Shown: positions 1 to 13,164 of the stretch, piece by piece
How positions within the stretch are numbered: position 1 is the first letter of the stretch
How the letters are laid out: each line of letters begins with the position of its first letter
Source of the DNA: Pogonophryne albipinna
Lineage: Eukaryota > Chordata > Actinopteri > Perciformes > Artedidraconidae
Assembly (NCBI GenBank): GCA_028583405.1
Contig: CM053249.1
Coordinates: forward strand, 35,602,628-35,666,627
Direction of reading: 5' to 3'
Length of the DNA: 64,000 nucleotides
Made by a program: the position numbers and the translations under genes
Notes under the pieces: model-generated
What the model saw: the letters and a program-made list of their open reading frames with translations, nothing else
Told to the model about the DNA's origin: nothing
Database searches by the model: none

Positions 1-290
1 CAATCAATATCTTGCTTATTCATACCTAGAGTTCTGTGCTAAGTGCGTTAGCATTTTTTCGCTCAGGGCTCATTTAGACGCTTCTTGTAAGACTTGTGTT
101 TTGTTTCGGTAATTTTTTTTCGTATCGTCAGTTAGCTGAGTTTCTTCCCGTTAAGTGGGTATGACACATTAATAGGTCTTTAAATGTTAAGAAGCCCTGA
201 GACACAGTTTTGTGGAAAAAAAAACCTGCAGCCCCCGCGGGCGGGTTAACGTTAATCTACCGTTTAAGAAGGGCCCACAAGTTCTCTATA
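1..290. other. Unassigned single-copy DNA
   Basis: I see no gene, repeat or RNA in this AT-rich stretch. A short open frame starting near 210 exists only because it runs into the 21-bp repeat that follows. Confidence 0.5.
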
Positions 291-416
291 GGGTTTAGGT
301 CAGGTGAGGAAGGGTTTAGGTCAGGTGAGGAAGGGTTAAGGTCAGGTGAGGAAGGGTTTAGGACAGGTGAGGAAGGGTTAAGGTCAGGTGAGGAAGGGTT
401 TAGGACAGGTGAGGAA
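291..416. repeat. 21-bp minisatellite, six units
   Basis: Six head-to-tail units of 21 bp, each starting GGGTTTAGG or GGGTTAAGG and ending GGTGAGGAA. Two variable sites (TTT/TTA and GTC/GAC) alternate in the later units, so pairs may have been duplicated as 42-bp blocks. The unit is a multiple of three, so the array stays open in one frame (seven-residue repeat GFRSGEE). I read that as a by-product, not a gene. Confidence 0.9.
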
Positions 417-1313
417 GGGGGCCATGTTATTGTCCTCTTTAAGGCTCTTTACTGGCTAACCACGCAGTGCATCCGATGAAGCATTGTCCTGTATGAAAAT
501 CATGATCTTTTGAGTCCATCTTCAAACTGAAAAGGTCCAACTAGCTCCTCTTCAATAATACCTGCCCATACCAGAACCCCAACTCCACCTTGCTGTGGTC
601 TGAGTCGAAGTGGAGCTCTGGGCCTGGTACTGACGGGCTTTGTCATATTAAAGTGAAAACTATATGAAACCTCTTTTCTTAGCTAAAAGCATCTCCACTC
701 ACCTCATTGTAACGTGGATTTGTATTGGTTTCCATTCGATTTGTCAGCTCATCATTGGTCAATAGTCAAAAATATTGTGTGTTGTGGAGCAGCCATCTTT
801 GCTGTGCTCCATGATGTGAGCAGAGTGGACTGTTGAAGCGTCCGAAGGAGCTGGCCATCCTTGCAGTCGCCCATTGGGGCTAAGCACAGCATCAGGCATG
901 TGCTCAGCCTCATTATCCCAGATCCAATGTGATCAGACCTCAAATCAGCTGAGCAGACATCACATGACTCTGTCCACGCCTCGGCCATCTCTTTACCCAC
1001 CCAGAGAGCCGCCACTTTGCGAAAATGTGACGGGGGGGGGGGGATTGAAAATGCTTCTCTTTATCTCAGATACTGCTTGCGTGTGCTTCAGCCTTGCGTT
1101 GACCACCTCCAGGCAGTGCCCCCCCATCTCCAGACAGGCCTAGCTGTAATGGGACTAATTGGGCAGGACACCACAGACGGACAGCGGCATATCTTCTAAC
1201 ATCTGCAAAATATGGTGGGAAAATAGTGTCGCTGAATTAGCAATGAGGCCTGACTGATCAGGACAGCTCGCTTACAGACCGGACAGTAATGGTGTAATGT
1301 CTCAGACAGCTAA
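417..1313. other. Unassigned DNA, one poly-G run
   Basis: No coding region is convincing. A G run sits at about 1031-1042. The stretch 740-1020 is balanced in base composition and repeat-free. Confidence 0.45.
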
Positions 1314-1325
1314 TGTGTGTATGTA

Positions 1326-1381
<56 letters not shown>

Positions 1382-1420
1382 GGGGGGGGGGTGTGTGTGT
1401 GAGTGTGTGTGTGTGTGTGG
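1314..1420. repeat. Compound GT / poly-G / GT microsatellite
   Basis: A GTAT-like start leads into (GT)n at about 1329-1364, then 27 consecutive G (1365-1391), then a second interrupted GT tract to about 1420. A 27-base G run is long for a vertebrate genome and is prone to assembly or sequencing error. Confidence 0.95.
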
Positions 1421-1851
1421 TTAACTCTCCTGACTCTCCTAAAGCAGGACAGAGGCTGACCTTAATTGCAGTAATTTAGTTAGAAGCCATACTGTATGAC
1501 TCGCCAGCCGGACCATTGAAATCCGTCACCCACATTTTCTGTCCTCCAATGAAAAGGTTGCTCTCATTACATGCCCAGGGCCAAGACAAGAGAAACAACG
1601 GAGCATGTCCAGATAAACGCTTTCATTAAGTAATCAAAACAGACTTAACAGTCTGAGCAGCATGCTGTGTCCAGATGACAGGGCTCATGACAGGCTCGTG
1701 GAGGCTGGAAGAGCTACTGCTGATCCAACCAGCACACAGACAGCCTCGACTTCCTCTGGCGCAGGCTAGCTAAAGCAACAAGAACAACCAGGTCCAGCTA
1801 ATGATCTACCACCATCTGAGAGAGCTGTAGCTAATATTTAAGGCTCAGGAT
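1421..1851. other. Unassigned single-copy DNA
   Basis: No open frame, repeat or structured element was recognised between the GT tract and the large minisatellite. Confidence 0.5.
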
Positions 1852-3066
1852 CATGGTGAAGACATGATGAAGACTCAGGCTCATGGGGAAGACATGATGA
1901 AGACTCAGGCTCATGGGGAAGACATGATGAAGACTCAGGCTCATGGGGAAGACATGATGAAGACTCAGGCTCATGGTGAAGACATGATGAAGACTCAGGC
2001 TCATGGGGAAGACATGATGAAGACTCAGGCTCATGGGGAAGACATGATGAAGACTCGGGCTCATGGGGAAGACATGATGAAGACTCAGGCTCATGGGGAA
2101 GACATGATGAAGACTCAGGCTCATGGGGAAGACATGATGAAGACTCAGACTCATGGTGAAGACTCAGGCTCATGGTGAAGACTCAGGCTCATGGGGAAGA
2201 CATGATGAAGACTCAGGCTCATAGTGAAGACATGATGAAGACTCAGGCTCATAGTGAAGACATGATGAAGACTCAGGCTCATGGTGAAGACATGATGAAG
2301 ACTCAGACTCATGGTGTAGACTCAGGCTCATGGGGAAGACATGATGAAGACTCAGGCTCATGGTGAAGACTCAGGCTCATGGGGAAGACATGATGAAGAC
2401 TCAGGCTCATGGTGAAGACATGATGAAGACTCAGGCTCATAGTGAAGACATGATGAAGACTCAGGCTCATAGTGAAGACATGATGAAGACTCAGGCTCAT
2501 GGTGAAGACATGATGAAGACTCAGGCTCATGGTGAAGACTCAGGCTCATGACGAAGACTCAGGCTCATGGTGAAGACATGATGAAGACTCAGGCTCATGG
2601 TGAAGACATGATGAAGACTCAGGCTCATGGTGTAGACATGATGAAGAATCAGGCTCATGATGAAGACTCAGGCTCATAATGAAGACGTGATGAAGAATCA
2701 GGCTCATGGTGAAGACATGATGAAGACTCAGGCTCATGATGAAGACTCAGGCTCATGGTGAAGACTCAGGCTCATGACGAAGACTCAGGCTCATGGTGAA
2801 GACATGATGAAGACTCAGGCTCATGGTGAAGACATGATGAAGACTCAGGCTCATGGTGAAGACATGATGAAGACTCAGGATCATGGTGTAGACATGATGA
2901 AGAATCAGGCTCATGATGAAGACTCTGGCTCATGATGAAGACGTGATGAAGAATCAGGCTCATGGTGAAGACATGGTGAAGCCTCAGGCTCATGGTGAAG
3001 ACTCAGGCTCATGGTGAAGACGCAGGCTCATGATGAAGACTCAGGCTCATGGTGAAGACTCAGTCT
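1852..3066. repeat. 1.2-kb minisatellite with 30-bp and 19-bp units
   Basis: The array alternates a 30-bp unit (GACATGATGAA followed by GACTCAGGCTCATGGTGAA or its GGGGAA variant) with a 19-bp unit that is the same without the first 11 bases. The first 300 bases are nearly pure 30-bp units. Later parts mix both and carry variants such as CATAGTGAA, CATGACGAA and GAAGAATCAGG. Blocks of several units recur (for example near 2170-2360 and 2360-2550), indicating higher-order duplication. Because 19 is not a multiple of three, frames switch at short units, so the array is not one protein gene. Confidence 0.95.
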
Positions 3067-3096
3067 CAATCATCCTGATGATCTTTCGGCTTCAAG

Positions 3097-3098
3097 AA

Positions 3099-3153
<55 letters not shown>
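3097..3153. repeat. (ACT)n trinucleotide microsatellite
   Basis: About 18 uninterrupted ACT/CTA triplets lie just after the minisatellite. They give Tyr or Ser runs in the shadow frames. No gene context is visible. Confidence 0.95.
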
Positions 3154-3156
<3 letters not shown>

Positions 3157-3670
3157 TATTTCAGTCCCAACTGGAGGTGAACCTTGTTGCGTTTGTTTCT
3201 CCCCCCTTACTTTGTTGTGCACGGTTAAATTTGACTGGTCTGTCATTAACACAAAAAACATCAAACCAAATTTGATTTAAACCCCTTTTAAGCTGTAAAC
3301 AATGTCTCAGAATACTGGTTTACCTGAATAACTGCAGTGAATATTCAAACAATACAAACTGAAAATGTACAATCTGATGGAGGAACATAATCTAAAGTCA
3401 CCCATTCATTTTCTATGGTGGTACATTTTGACTGGGACACCATAGATGCCAAAAGTTTACTCAACCACTCAAACTTCAATGAAAGTGGTGATCAACTATA
3501 GTACATGTTCAAATGTCTACTGTGGAGAAATTGATAAGGCCTTGAAGCAATCAAATATCAAACACAATATTTATGATGGATGAGAGTTGTAAATCGGTCA
3601 GATTTGACCCGAACACGACAGGGGGGTTAACCTTGTTGTTATAGGCTAATTTATAATGTGGATGTGAAGA
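3154..3670. other. Unassigned DNA
   Basis: AT-rich sequence with no recognised gene or element. Phrases resembling common fish repeat DNA occur near 3590-3630, but I could not define an element. Confidence 0.4.
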
Positions 3671-4314
3671 GCCGCTTTCACACCAAGTACTTTGCCGTAC
3701 TTAGTTCCCAGTACTTAAACCCGCCAAACTCTTTAGTCCCGTAACTGTCCTAGTAAATCGCGTTCACACCGGAATAAGTCCCTGAGGGAGGATTAGGCAA
3801 ATGAAGCCGCTGACGTCACTTCTTCTTCTTATGCTTTAGGTTTACTGGCAGGCCACAAACTACTTCACGGCGTATACTGCCACACAAAGTCCCGGAGTCC
3901 CCCGGAGTCCGGGACTTTGGGTTGCAGTAAATCGCCACCCGAAGCCCCGGGTAATTTGCCAGAAGCGCCGACACCTCCTCATCTCCACCGATCCCACGTT
4001 TTATTTTGTGTTGCCATAAGTTAGTCTCTCCGTTGGTGCGCTGGGCTAATGCTAATAATGCTAATAAATAAAATAAAATGGCGGCTTCACAAAAACCTTT
4101 CAGAGTTTTACGGGGCGTGGTTTGCAATTCACCCAGCCAATCAGAAATTGGAACCTTTTTCTCCCCAGGAAAGTCCCTGCTCTCTAGCAGGGACTGAAAA
4201 GGGGTGAAAAGGTTAGCAAAAAAAGTTCTAGTTCCAGATCTTTTTGGTGTGAACGCAAAATCCCAGGAACTATCGGAACTATTCCTGGGAAAAGTACTCC
4301 AGTGTGAAAGCGCC
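3671..4314. mobile_element. Non-autonomous DNA transposon (MITE), Harbinger-like
   Basis: The ends are inverted copies: left GCCGCTTTCACACC and, read from the right end, GGCGCTTTCACACT, each followed after a few bases by AGTACTTT. At 644 bp with no transposase it is a miniature inverted-repeat element. The 103-codon minus-strand frame inside (3816-4127) has no recognisable domain. The terminal motif and the GGGCGTGGTTTGCAA-type interior resemble PIF/Harbinger or ISL2EU miniatures of fish. I could not identify a clear target-site duplication, so the superfamily is tentative. Confidence 0.7.
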
Positions 4315-6569
4315 TATTGTTTTTCTCAGTGTTTTCCCCCAATACCATGTGAGCAGCATGGTTTTTTGAACATTGTAATTACTTTCTCTTCTTTAGAAAA
4401 AGAACAAACAAACAACCCAAACCCTCTAGACTGTTACAAAGAAGAGTCCACTCAATCCACTTGTGTTCTAAAGAAAGAAGAGAGAAACAAACCTGTGGAC
4501 ATGTTTGAATTTAGGGTTTCTGCCACACAAACAGTATTTTATTGAGTCAGTAAAAGTGATAGTTGGCTCTTGTTTGAACACAGTAATAAAGCGTAATAAT
4601 GAGTTGAATTCAAACACACACTTTTCATTGTACTGCTCTCTCAAAGGCAACGCCATGCTAACTGCAGCCAATCAGGCGAACAAACAAACAAGCCCACACG
4701 TAGACCAATAACAAATCATCCATCTTCAATTTTCACTGTCCCTCTTTCATCAGAATGCATCTTTTCTTTTCCTCTGGGCAATCTTCCACTCCTCATATAC
4801 ATCTGTACAAATTGATTTCCTCTTTACAAGGGAAGATAATGACTGTGGCAACAGAAATACCTGTAAGTGAGGGATAATTGCACCGCGAGACACCACCCGC
4901 TGTGTCCCTTTCTCCGAACCCCCCAACAACATGAATTTTAAGCTTCAATAGCACTCAACGCCGTCACACCAATGAAGCCCAGATTTCATTAAAATGATAG
5001 TTCTTTCTGCTTCGAGTTCATCTATTAAGATGAGCATCTCGTTGCGGAAATTTTTATATAGGTATAAAGAGGGGCCGCTAGGATTTAACATTTGTACCCT
5101 GCTGTTAGACATGAAAAGGAGCGCGCTGGGGTCCACTCGTCCGTTAGATACCTGTACAAAGCTGCCGCTGACAATTGTGGGTAATGCGGTTCTCCCTTTC
5201 TCTCTCTCACTCTCTCTCCACTTCTCTCTCTCTAACAAAGGGAAGAATCCGGCGACGCCTCGCTGACGAGACGCTCAAACATTGTTTACTCCCATTTGTC
5301 CTGCACATAGAAAACATCAAGCTCACCAAAGTGAAGTAAAGCAATGTTAATGCATGAGTGCAGCTTCTGTGGAGACAAGCCAGGTCCGCCTGCTGGAGCA
5401 CTGCAGATGTGTTCAAATGCAGCAAATTGGGTGGTAGTATTTCCATGTAAGTTATGTTGTAGTCTTTGGAGATCAATTAAATCAATGCTACAGTGTCAGA
5501 GTCTACACTTGCATCCAACATATATTAATAAAGGGAGTATTCAGACGGTGGAAATGTGTGGTGATGAACTCCGGAAATAATAATCAGCACTGATGATAAT
5601 CGCTTCAGAAGAGCATTGTCCTGCTCATTTGCTGTTTATTACTGAATCCACGCTTCCTTTGAGAGAATCCAACGGTCTTTTTATTGTGATTATTGTGTTT
5701 GATCACTGATTATCACTGTCACTTATTAAGTTCAATTTGTTATTGTACAAATGATGAAATGAGTTTGTTCAAACAGCTGAATCAATGACAAAAGCCTCAA
5801 CTCTTACAATGATTATCTCCTCTCATTAGTAACCATTTCTCAAATCCAAATCAAAGACACTCGCTCGCTTGCACTTTTTTTTCTTCTCCCTGAAAGTCAT
5901 CAAATGAGCACAGAGAACAAGCCTCAAACTTCCAATGCAGGCGTCTTCAGGCAGGCAGGAGGAAGGAGAAATATAAAAATAAAAGGAAAAGCACAATCGT
6001 CGGAAACAAACGAGAGAGGACAAGTTTCTATATTCTGAAGTCAGAACTAAAAGGTATGCAGATGTCTTCTCATCCTGTTCCTTCCCAGGTGACAGGTATG
6101 TCAGGCCCTGGAAGCCCCCGCAGTATAATTACACGCCATCCTACCCCTCCAGCAAAGGAGGTGTTGCTCGAAGAGGAGCGTGGCGTGTTCAGATTCCTGT
6201 GACTCTAGCAGGGTAACCCAGGGGAATCGCTTCTTTAACAAAGCCCATCTCTTACGCCTTTAAATATCTTTAAGTGCATCACATCCCCCCCCCCCCCATA
6301 GCCTCTTCCAAACCCTCCCCCCCCCATCCCTCCGAGCCTTTCTCCATTCTCTGCTTCTCCACCCAAAGAGTTCTGAAGTTGTCTTGTTTTTTATTTATTT
6401 TTTTATTCAGTAAGGCGGTGGTTAGGAGTCGGGTGATTGGCACCAAAGCCTAATGATGAACATCCTGAGTGTCCCCCGAGTCCCCCCCACACATCTGAGT
6501 GACTGGTCTGATGTCTGCAAGGCCTCTTTAATGGGACATCAAAGCTGGAGCCGGTAGAAGGAGGAACGT
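4315..6569. other. Unassigned DNA; possible conserved non-coding block
   Basis: No host exon or transposon was recognised over 2.2 kb. Part of it (about 4980-5210) is repeat-free with balanced composition and many short TA-rich motifs, like conserved non-coding elements of vertebrate gene deserts. Short C runs occur at 6287-6298 and near 6319. The open frames on both strands look like chance frames. Confidence 0.35.
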
Positions 6570-6575
6570 CACACA

Positions 6576-6612
<37 letters not shown>
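6570..6612. repeat. (CA)n microsatellite
   Basis: About 20 CA units with one AA interruption near the left end. Confidence 0.95.
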
Positions 6613-6614
<2 letters not shown>

Positions 6615-8700
6615 CCGCACATAAAGCAGCATTGGTCCTCAGGAACACTGAGGATTGATCAGAGGCCTCCGCCCTTCACTGTCACCACACTGTGACACAA
6701 CCAGAGACATGTCTTATAATACATGTAGTAAATGAAGTTCAGCAGGGACAACATCAGCACATCTGAACCTGATCCGATTCCCTTCTATGACCACATAATA
6801 CATATCAAGCCATTAAAACATCCTGGGTAGAAAAAAAAAATGTTTCTACCTTTTTTTTTTTTTTTAACATCATAATAAAGATGTCCAGATTACATTATAC
6901 GGCCAGCCAATGTTATACATTGTTCTTCTTATCAAATTATAAGGCAAGTTATGATGTACATAGCCTTCAAAGATTCTCAAAATAATGTTCTAAGATGTTC
7001 AGGGTTAATCCCAGTTACTCATTCCTAGTACTGCTGAGCGAGGCCACATTAACCTGTGAGGGGACTCGAGGCACATTGAGCTGTGGTCCCCCAGTTCTCC
7101 CCCCTCACAACACTGTGTGTGCTGTTACCTTCCCTACACACACAACAGCTTCATGTAATTTTGCCCACAGTCTCACAATTCAAGCTGTGCTCACCTGTAG
7201 TGTGCGCATGGTAGAATTATACATAGATGTATATTAAAGGTTGTAACTTCATTTGACTTCATATGCTGTGCCTCACTAATGTAGGTTCCCAAATTCAATT
7301 GTACGTTATTCAATTATCATAGGCTAACTGCCAGGAAGTGACCCTGTGGTTTATTGGGCCCTATTGGTGTTGGGCCCCGGGCAGTTGTCCACAAGCGCAA
7401 GAACAGCAGAATATCTCAAAGAATGTTCTTAAAAGCAAACTTGTTAGCAGGGGGGTTCGGCTGCTGGTGGAAGAGGAGAATTTCAGTGTGCAGAAACATG
7501 ATGCAATGAAAAAGAAAAAATCAACGGCAGCTCTGTTCCTGTTGTTGAAAAACTGAAAAAGCTGCGAATAAACCTGCCTTATTTTAAATTGTACATGTTG
7601 CTTATGAAGACATATTGTCCATTTTAAAACATTTTTAAGGGGCTTCTGGGGCTCAACATTTGATTCCATGGATGATCAACGATCTCAAAGACTTATTTAT
7701 TGTAAAATTGACAATAGTTTAAAAAATCCCCTTGTATTAGCCATGTGAATATTTAGTTGGTTTTCCCAGACCTTTTAACTGTACACAATGTGGTTGAAGT
7801 AAAATCTAAAAACTCTTTATTTACTACTGCCTCTCACATCCATTAAACACATTAAACACCATTTCAAATGTTTGTCTTTTTCTATTCAGGCATTTATTGA
7901 AATGTGAGTTGTGACAGCCCTACAATTCCAGAGGCATGATAGAAAGCAGAGAATGATGAGATGTGATATGTTTGGGTCAAAATAGCCTCAGGCAGTCAAA
8001 TACAATAATTAAAATGAGTTGAAATCCTCATTTGAAACTACTTCCTATCAATTAATGGCATTTGTATAGCAACTCCAATGTCTGCTCCCCTCAGAGACAA
8101 TTTATTATTAGTTAAAAGGAAAGAAGTACGTTCAGAAATAGTTAATACTTATTAATCAGAATGGCATTCTTTTCAAAGTCACTTAATGGTAATACTAGTA
8201 GAAGAATAAAGGAGCTGTTGACAGGAAGCTGCTTTCTTGCTTGTTTTACGACTAACTTTAAATTTGATTTACAATCTTCCTTTCTGAGTAATTGCTGCTC
8301 TGGTTTTCCAGTTTAACCTCTTCAACCTCACTCACACACGCCACTTCACAGGTTAACCTTTTGTGTGACTGCTGTTAGCCCTTATGCTGCAATTTGCACG
8401 ATGATTACTCACTCATTAATCTTAATGTATTTACTGAAACCATGCAATGGAAGTGCATGGGGTTAAAACTACTGCAGAGCTCCTGTTAATGAGAGTAAGA
8501 GCAACAATGAAATGCAGTCGGACTGTGATGGCCTTTTATTTGTGACAATATGGCACTCATAATAGCTTATGAACTTTACATGTTATTATAATGGGTTTAT
8601 GCACAGGTGATCAGCGTGCAGTACTGAGTATTATGTAATATAAATACAATTACTTTACAACTGTGTGTAAAAATAAATCAGACACATGCAAACCATTTAA
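6613..8700. other. Unassigned AT-rich DNA
   Basis: No gene or element was defined. Short A and T homopolymers occur at about 6831-6865. A four-base TTAA at 8697-8700 borders the nested element that follows. Confidence 0.4.
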
Positions 8701-9085
8701 CCTGTTAACCCCTGAGCCTGTTTTTCAGGTCTCAGGCTCGAAAACGACATTCCCAGAACAAATGAATAATCTTTTTTCTCAAAGCAATGATAAACCTGTG
8801 AGTTGGAAGTAGAAAAGTCAGAATCAATATAGAATTTTTTTATTTTAAAGTAAATTCAGATTTAACATAGTAAAAAAAAAAAAATTATAGTGTCCGTCCA
8901 AAAAGAAAACATTACTTATAGTGAAAACTACGGAGCCCTGGAGGGTTCATAGAGAGAAAAATAAATTAAACGAGGCCACGTTTTATTAAATTGTGCGCCC
9001 GATATACTTTCTTGTTCGCACGAGATACTTTCTTATGGTAAAACACATCGAACTGCCCGATTATTACGCCATATTATTAGTTTTA

Positions 9086-9474
<389 letters not shown>

Positions 9475-9489
9475 TACACGTTACTGCCT

Positions 9490-9779
9490 CCAGTGCCCTG
9501 TACGACGAAGCCAGTTCAACAGACCCTGGATATGTTTGAGTTATCTTAACTAACCCTAACAAACAACACGATCTCGCTAAGCGGTCCTACGAAGCTGGTT
9601 ATCAACTCAGTAAATCAACCAGGGTTTCTCTGTCCGGCTGAGAGCACGTCCACGTGAAAGTGACGGGGTTAGCAACATTTGACCAATCACAAACATGGAG
9701 AAGCGTGCTGACAGCGCAGCGCCATACTTCATGAATGAATAGTAAATAGCAAATCCTGCTTCGTAGTACAGGCCACTGG
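9490..9779. mobile_element. 290-bp MITE with CCAGTG ends
   Basis: The left end CCAGTGCCCTGTACGACGAA and the right end read inward CCAGTGGCCTGTACTACGAA match at 17 of 20 positions, and a GAAGC(C/A) motif follows. It starts only 15 bases after the previous element. The terminal motif is one I associate with widespread fish miniature elements. The target duplication could not be settled. Confidence 0.65.
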
Positions 9780-10252
9780 TGCCGCAGAGATTTCATAAAG
9801 TGAAGGAGGTTTTCCTTCTATAAAACAGTTGTGGGCAGCAGATACTGTGAGAGTCATGGACATGAATACAAGATCAAAGCAGACTGGTTTACAGACTCTT
9901 CTGTTTTGCGAATCCGGTGCTTAAACACATAGCTCTACACCTCTGGCCAAAATGTCCCTAAAATGAAGTCCGAGTTTGAAATATATCTCAAATAATGTCT
10001 GCACTGCCATTTCACCACATAAAAATAACAGTCTGCAATGAAACGGTTGTCTCCTCTGTGCTCCACTTCCTAATTGGCGCACCGGTCGTGCGAACGAGAA
10101 ACTAACGAAATACTTTCTCGTTCGCACGAAATTGTATTTTGTGAGAACGAGAAAGTATATTGTGCGCACGAGATACTTTTTTTTCTTCTCCATGAACCTT
10201 TAGGGGCTCCGTAGAAAACCACCCTTGTTAAGCCCGGCAAGGGTGGAACAGG

Positions 10253-12161
10253 TTAAAACGATGAGGCAATACCAATTTAGATTGACAACTTCCTTATTCC
10301 AGTGAAACAATAATATAGCTTCAATAAAAAGCTATAATAAACCACCAGACTCAGGGCCAGTTTCATCCCACAGGTCATATTGTTTATTGTTGTTTCTTAT
10401 ATATTTGTTGTAATTGCACTGTGGAGGAACGTGCGATCTAAGTTTTTCATACATTACATAATTACACCGTAGTTGTGTTTATGACAAGACAATACATCTT
10501 TGAATCTTGAATAAGAAGCTTATACAGGATATTTACGTGATACTGTATAACTTTGCTATAATAAGAGGTTTCAATTAAAACAACAGCGAGTTTCCAACTA
10601 AATATAATATATAGATTTAAAATAATGAGCTTATTCCATGTATTGTTCGCCTGATGTAAACTTTTCATCTTCACAGGCAGCAGCTGCAGTCTGCCTGCGC
10701 TCTGAGGTGTGCAGCGATAACCTAAGTAGGTCAAACTATCTGCAAAGAACGCAACTCCGCAAACTTTCCATCGCCGACGCCATCGCAAGCGAGGGTGGGG
10801 AGGGGGGCAAGAAAAAACAATTCACTTGTCACAAACTTGACACCTTTCTCCTTTTCCAGAGGAGGAGGAGGTGAGGGAGAAAAGAGAGAAGAAAGGAGTG
10901 TTTCATTGTTCTGAAGTTTCCCTCCCTTTTGCTTTGCCTATCGTTGCCACTGAAATCAACACTTACCTTGTCAATGACAACCTGGCAAATTGCCAGACAT
11001 TAAGGGGAAGTGCACAGGGCCTGCAGTGTGTGTATGGATGGAGGGTCTTTGTTTTTGAGTGTGTGAGTATGTGTGGCAGGGGGTGACTGTAATGCCTGGT
11101 CCCAAGGGCATCAGGCAGGAAGCTAAAATAGCTCCTTGCTCGCTCCCGCTCCGGAGCAGGATGGGTTTTTTGTTAAAAGGTTTCCGTTTTTTTCCAGCCC
11201 AGCGAGAACCTGTGAAAACAGGAGCCGGTTTCGTCTTCAGGGACCCCATTACGAGGCATTGCGAAATTATCTGAGCTTGATTAAACCTGCTGAGCTCTCA
11301 GACAAAACGATCCCTATAATCACAGCTGGAGACACACAAATCTAAACCCCGCACAGAATAATAAGAGCGCTGCTGCCTTTCCTGATCTGAAAAACAGGGA
11401 CGCTTCATGTCCGTAGTGCAGGATTTTGAAGAAATATAAAAATGACAAAATAGCCATATACAAGCTTTCCTCTTAGAAATGTCCACACATCTCACAGCGT
11501 AGCATAGCCGAGATACAAGAAGAGGAAAATGTTATGCTTATAACAGAGTGTGACGTTCAGACGCAGGCTGTAACCCGAGGACAGGTTGTTGGTGTATTTG
11601 GGTTCCTGATGATGTTCCTGTTCCAGTGTGTGAAGCAGCAGTGGAATAATCAGTGCCACAGCAAATTCATCTGTTTCGTGATCACGCTACATTTCAGAGA
11701 AGTTGGCCAACAACAACTCGGAAATGCTCTCTCTCTCACACACTGATAGCTGAAAAACTATGGCCATTTGTGTGTCTGCTCAAAAATCGTTTCCCTATAT
11801 GTATGGAAATTCGCAGAAGGCCTATGCACATACAGGATTGGCCAGACAGAAAGGAGAGAAACTTAGATGTAAAAAAGGGACCCGAAAGACACTGGACTGC
11901 ATGGGGTCTGAAAATGGGGTCTGAAACGCAAATATCTAATCTAGTTAGCAAAATGTTAGCCAAGGAATTAGCATGCTATAGGATCTTGACTGATGATTGA
12001 ATCAGCAGCGTACACACAAAGATGTGTTGGGAGAGCAATGCACAAAGGTTTGAGCTTCAAACACTGACAACACATCCCATCAACAACGCTGCATTTGACT
12101 GCAAACAGCACAGAGCTCTGATCATGGTGACCACAGTTCTCCACAGTTTATGTGGAGGTAA
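10253..12161. other. Unassigned DNA; possible conserved non-coding block
   Basis: No exon or element was recognised. The segment 11090-11300 is repeat-free, balanced in composition and rich in short palindromic motifs (for example CTCGCTCCCGCTCCGGAGCAG), so it is a candidate conserved non-coding element. Open frames of 60-115 codons here lack domains. Confidence 0.35.
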
Positions 12162-13164
12162 TAGGGGTGTAACGGTTCACAGAAGTCACGGTTTGGTTCG
12201 TACCTCGGTTTGGAGGTCACGGTTCGGTACGGTTCGGTACAACAAGAAAAAGAAAAAAAAGTCCCAAATGCATAATTCCAGGTTTGTTGTTATTTATGTT
12301 TGAACAGTAGTGCAAGTTTCAGTTTAAAAATAAAGAACTCTGACATTTTGAATAATTAACTGTATTAAACAGTTAAAAACAAACCATACACAGTACACTC
12401 AGATGGCCATATTATCTATAATGGCTGATGTCAAACAAAAAGGTTTCATCAAGCTGTAAAACTAAAAAGAATGTCTTGAAAATATGACATCATAAATAAT
12501 AAGAAAGTGTTTCAAGAGCGCAAAGTCGTTGAAAAACATATGCCAAAAGCTTCCGTTATTTATATTGGTCTCTCGGCTTTCATGTCTATTGGCTTCTTAA
12601 AAACAGCGGGGATCAGCTGTTGAACTGCTGTTGTCTTTTGTCGGGCTCCGGTGATTGGCAAATCTGGGTGATGCCTTCTGATATGATTTAGCATGTTTGG
12701 CGTGTGTTACCATTAGCATACCGCACCGCTGTCGAACAACGCCGATACACCGTCCTCGTCCGATCCACCACTCGTCCGATCCACCACTCGCACACTTCAT
12801 CGTTATTGTAACCCACAGGGAACCCGAAATGTTCCCACACAGCTGATTTAAAAGAAGCAGGTGAGTTCTAGCTCCTGTGTGTTATCTGAAATCGCCATAC
12901 TAACTTTTCTTCTTCTTGTATTTAGTTCGTTTTGTTGTTGTGTTTCTTCTTGTTCTTCATTTGTTGTTTAAGGGCGGCTGGCAAACAGCTTTTAGGCGCA
13001 ATACCGCCCCCTGGATTATATATAGTGTAGTGGATACTGCCCTGAATGAGACTTTTTTCTTACTCGTAAAAAAAAAGGTGTATTCGTCGTGTGACTGCAT
13101 ACACCGAACCGTGACGTCCGAACCGTGACGGTACGGGACGAATACGGATACCGTTACACCCCTA
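12162..13164. mobile_element. Non-autonomous hAT transposon, 1.0 kb
   Basis: Left end TAGGGGTGTAACGG and the right end read inward TAGGGGTGTAACGG are identical for 14 bases. Both are followed by many GGTTCGGTACG / CCGTACC motifs that form sub-terminal repeats. Flanks GGAGGTAA (12154-12161) and GCAGGTAA (13165-13172) are an 8-bp target duplication with one mismatch, typical of hAT. No transposase frame survives. The TIR motif is common to fish hAT miniatures. Confidence 0.88.

Noticed and set aside
1831..2173. Overlapping open frames of about 105-110 codons on both strands
   Set aside because: They are translations of the minisatellite. Frames change whenever a 19-bp unit occurs, so there is no single protein.
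1852..3066. CRISPR-like array of 19/30-bp repeats
   Set aside because: Units are contiguous without unique spacers and the genome is vertebrate.
3816..4127. 103-codon minus-strand frame
   Set aside because: It lies wholly inside a MITE and has no domain.
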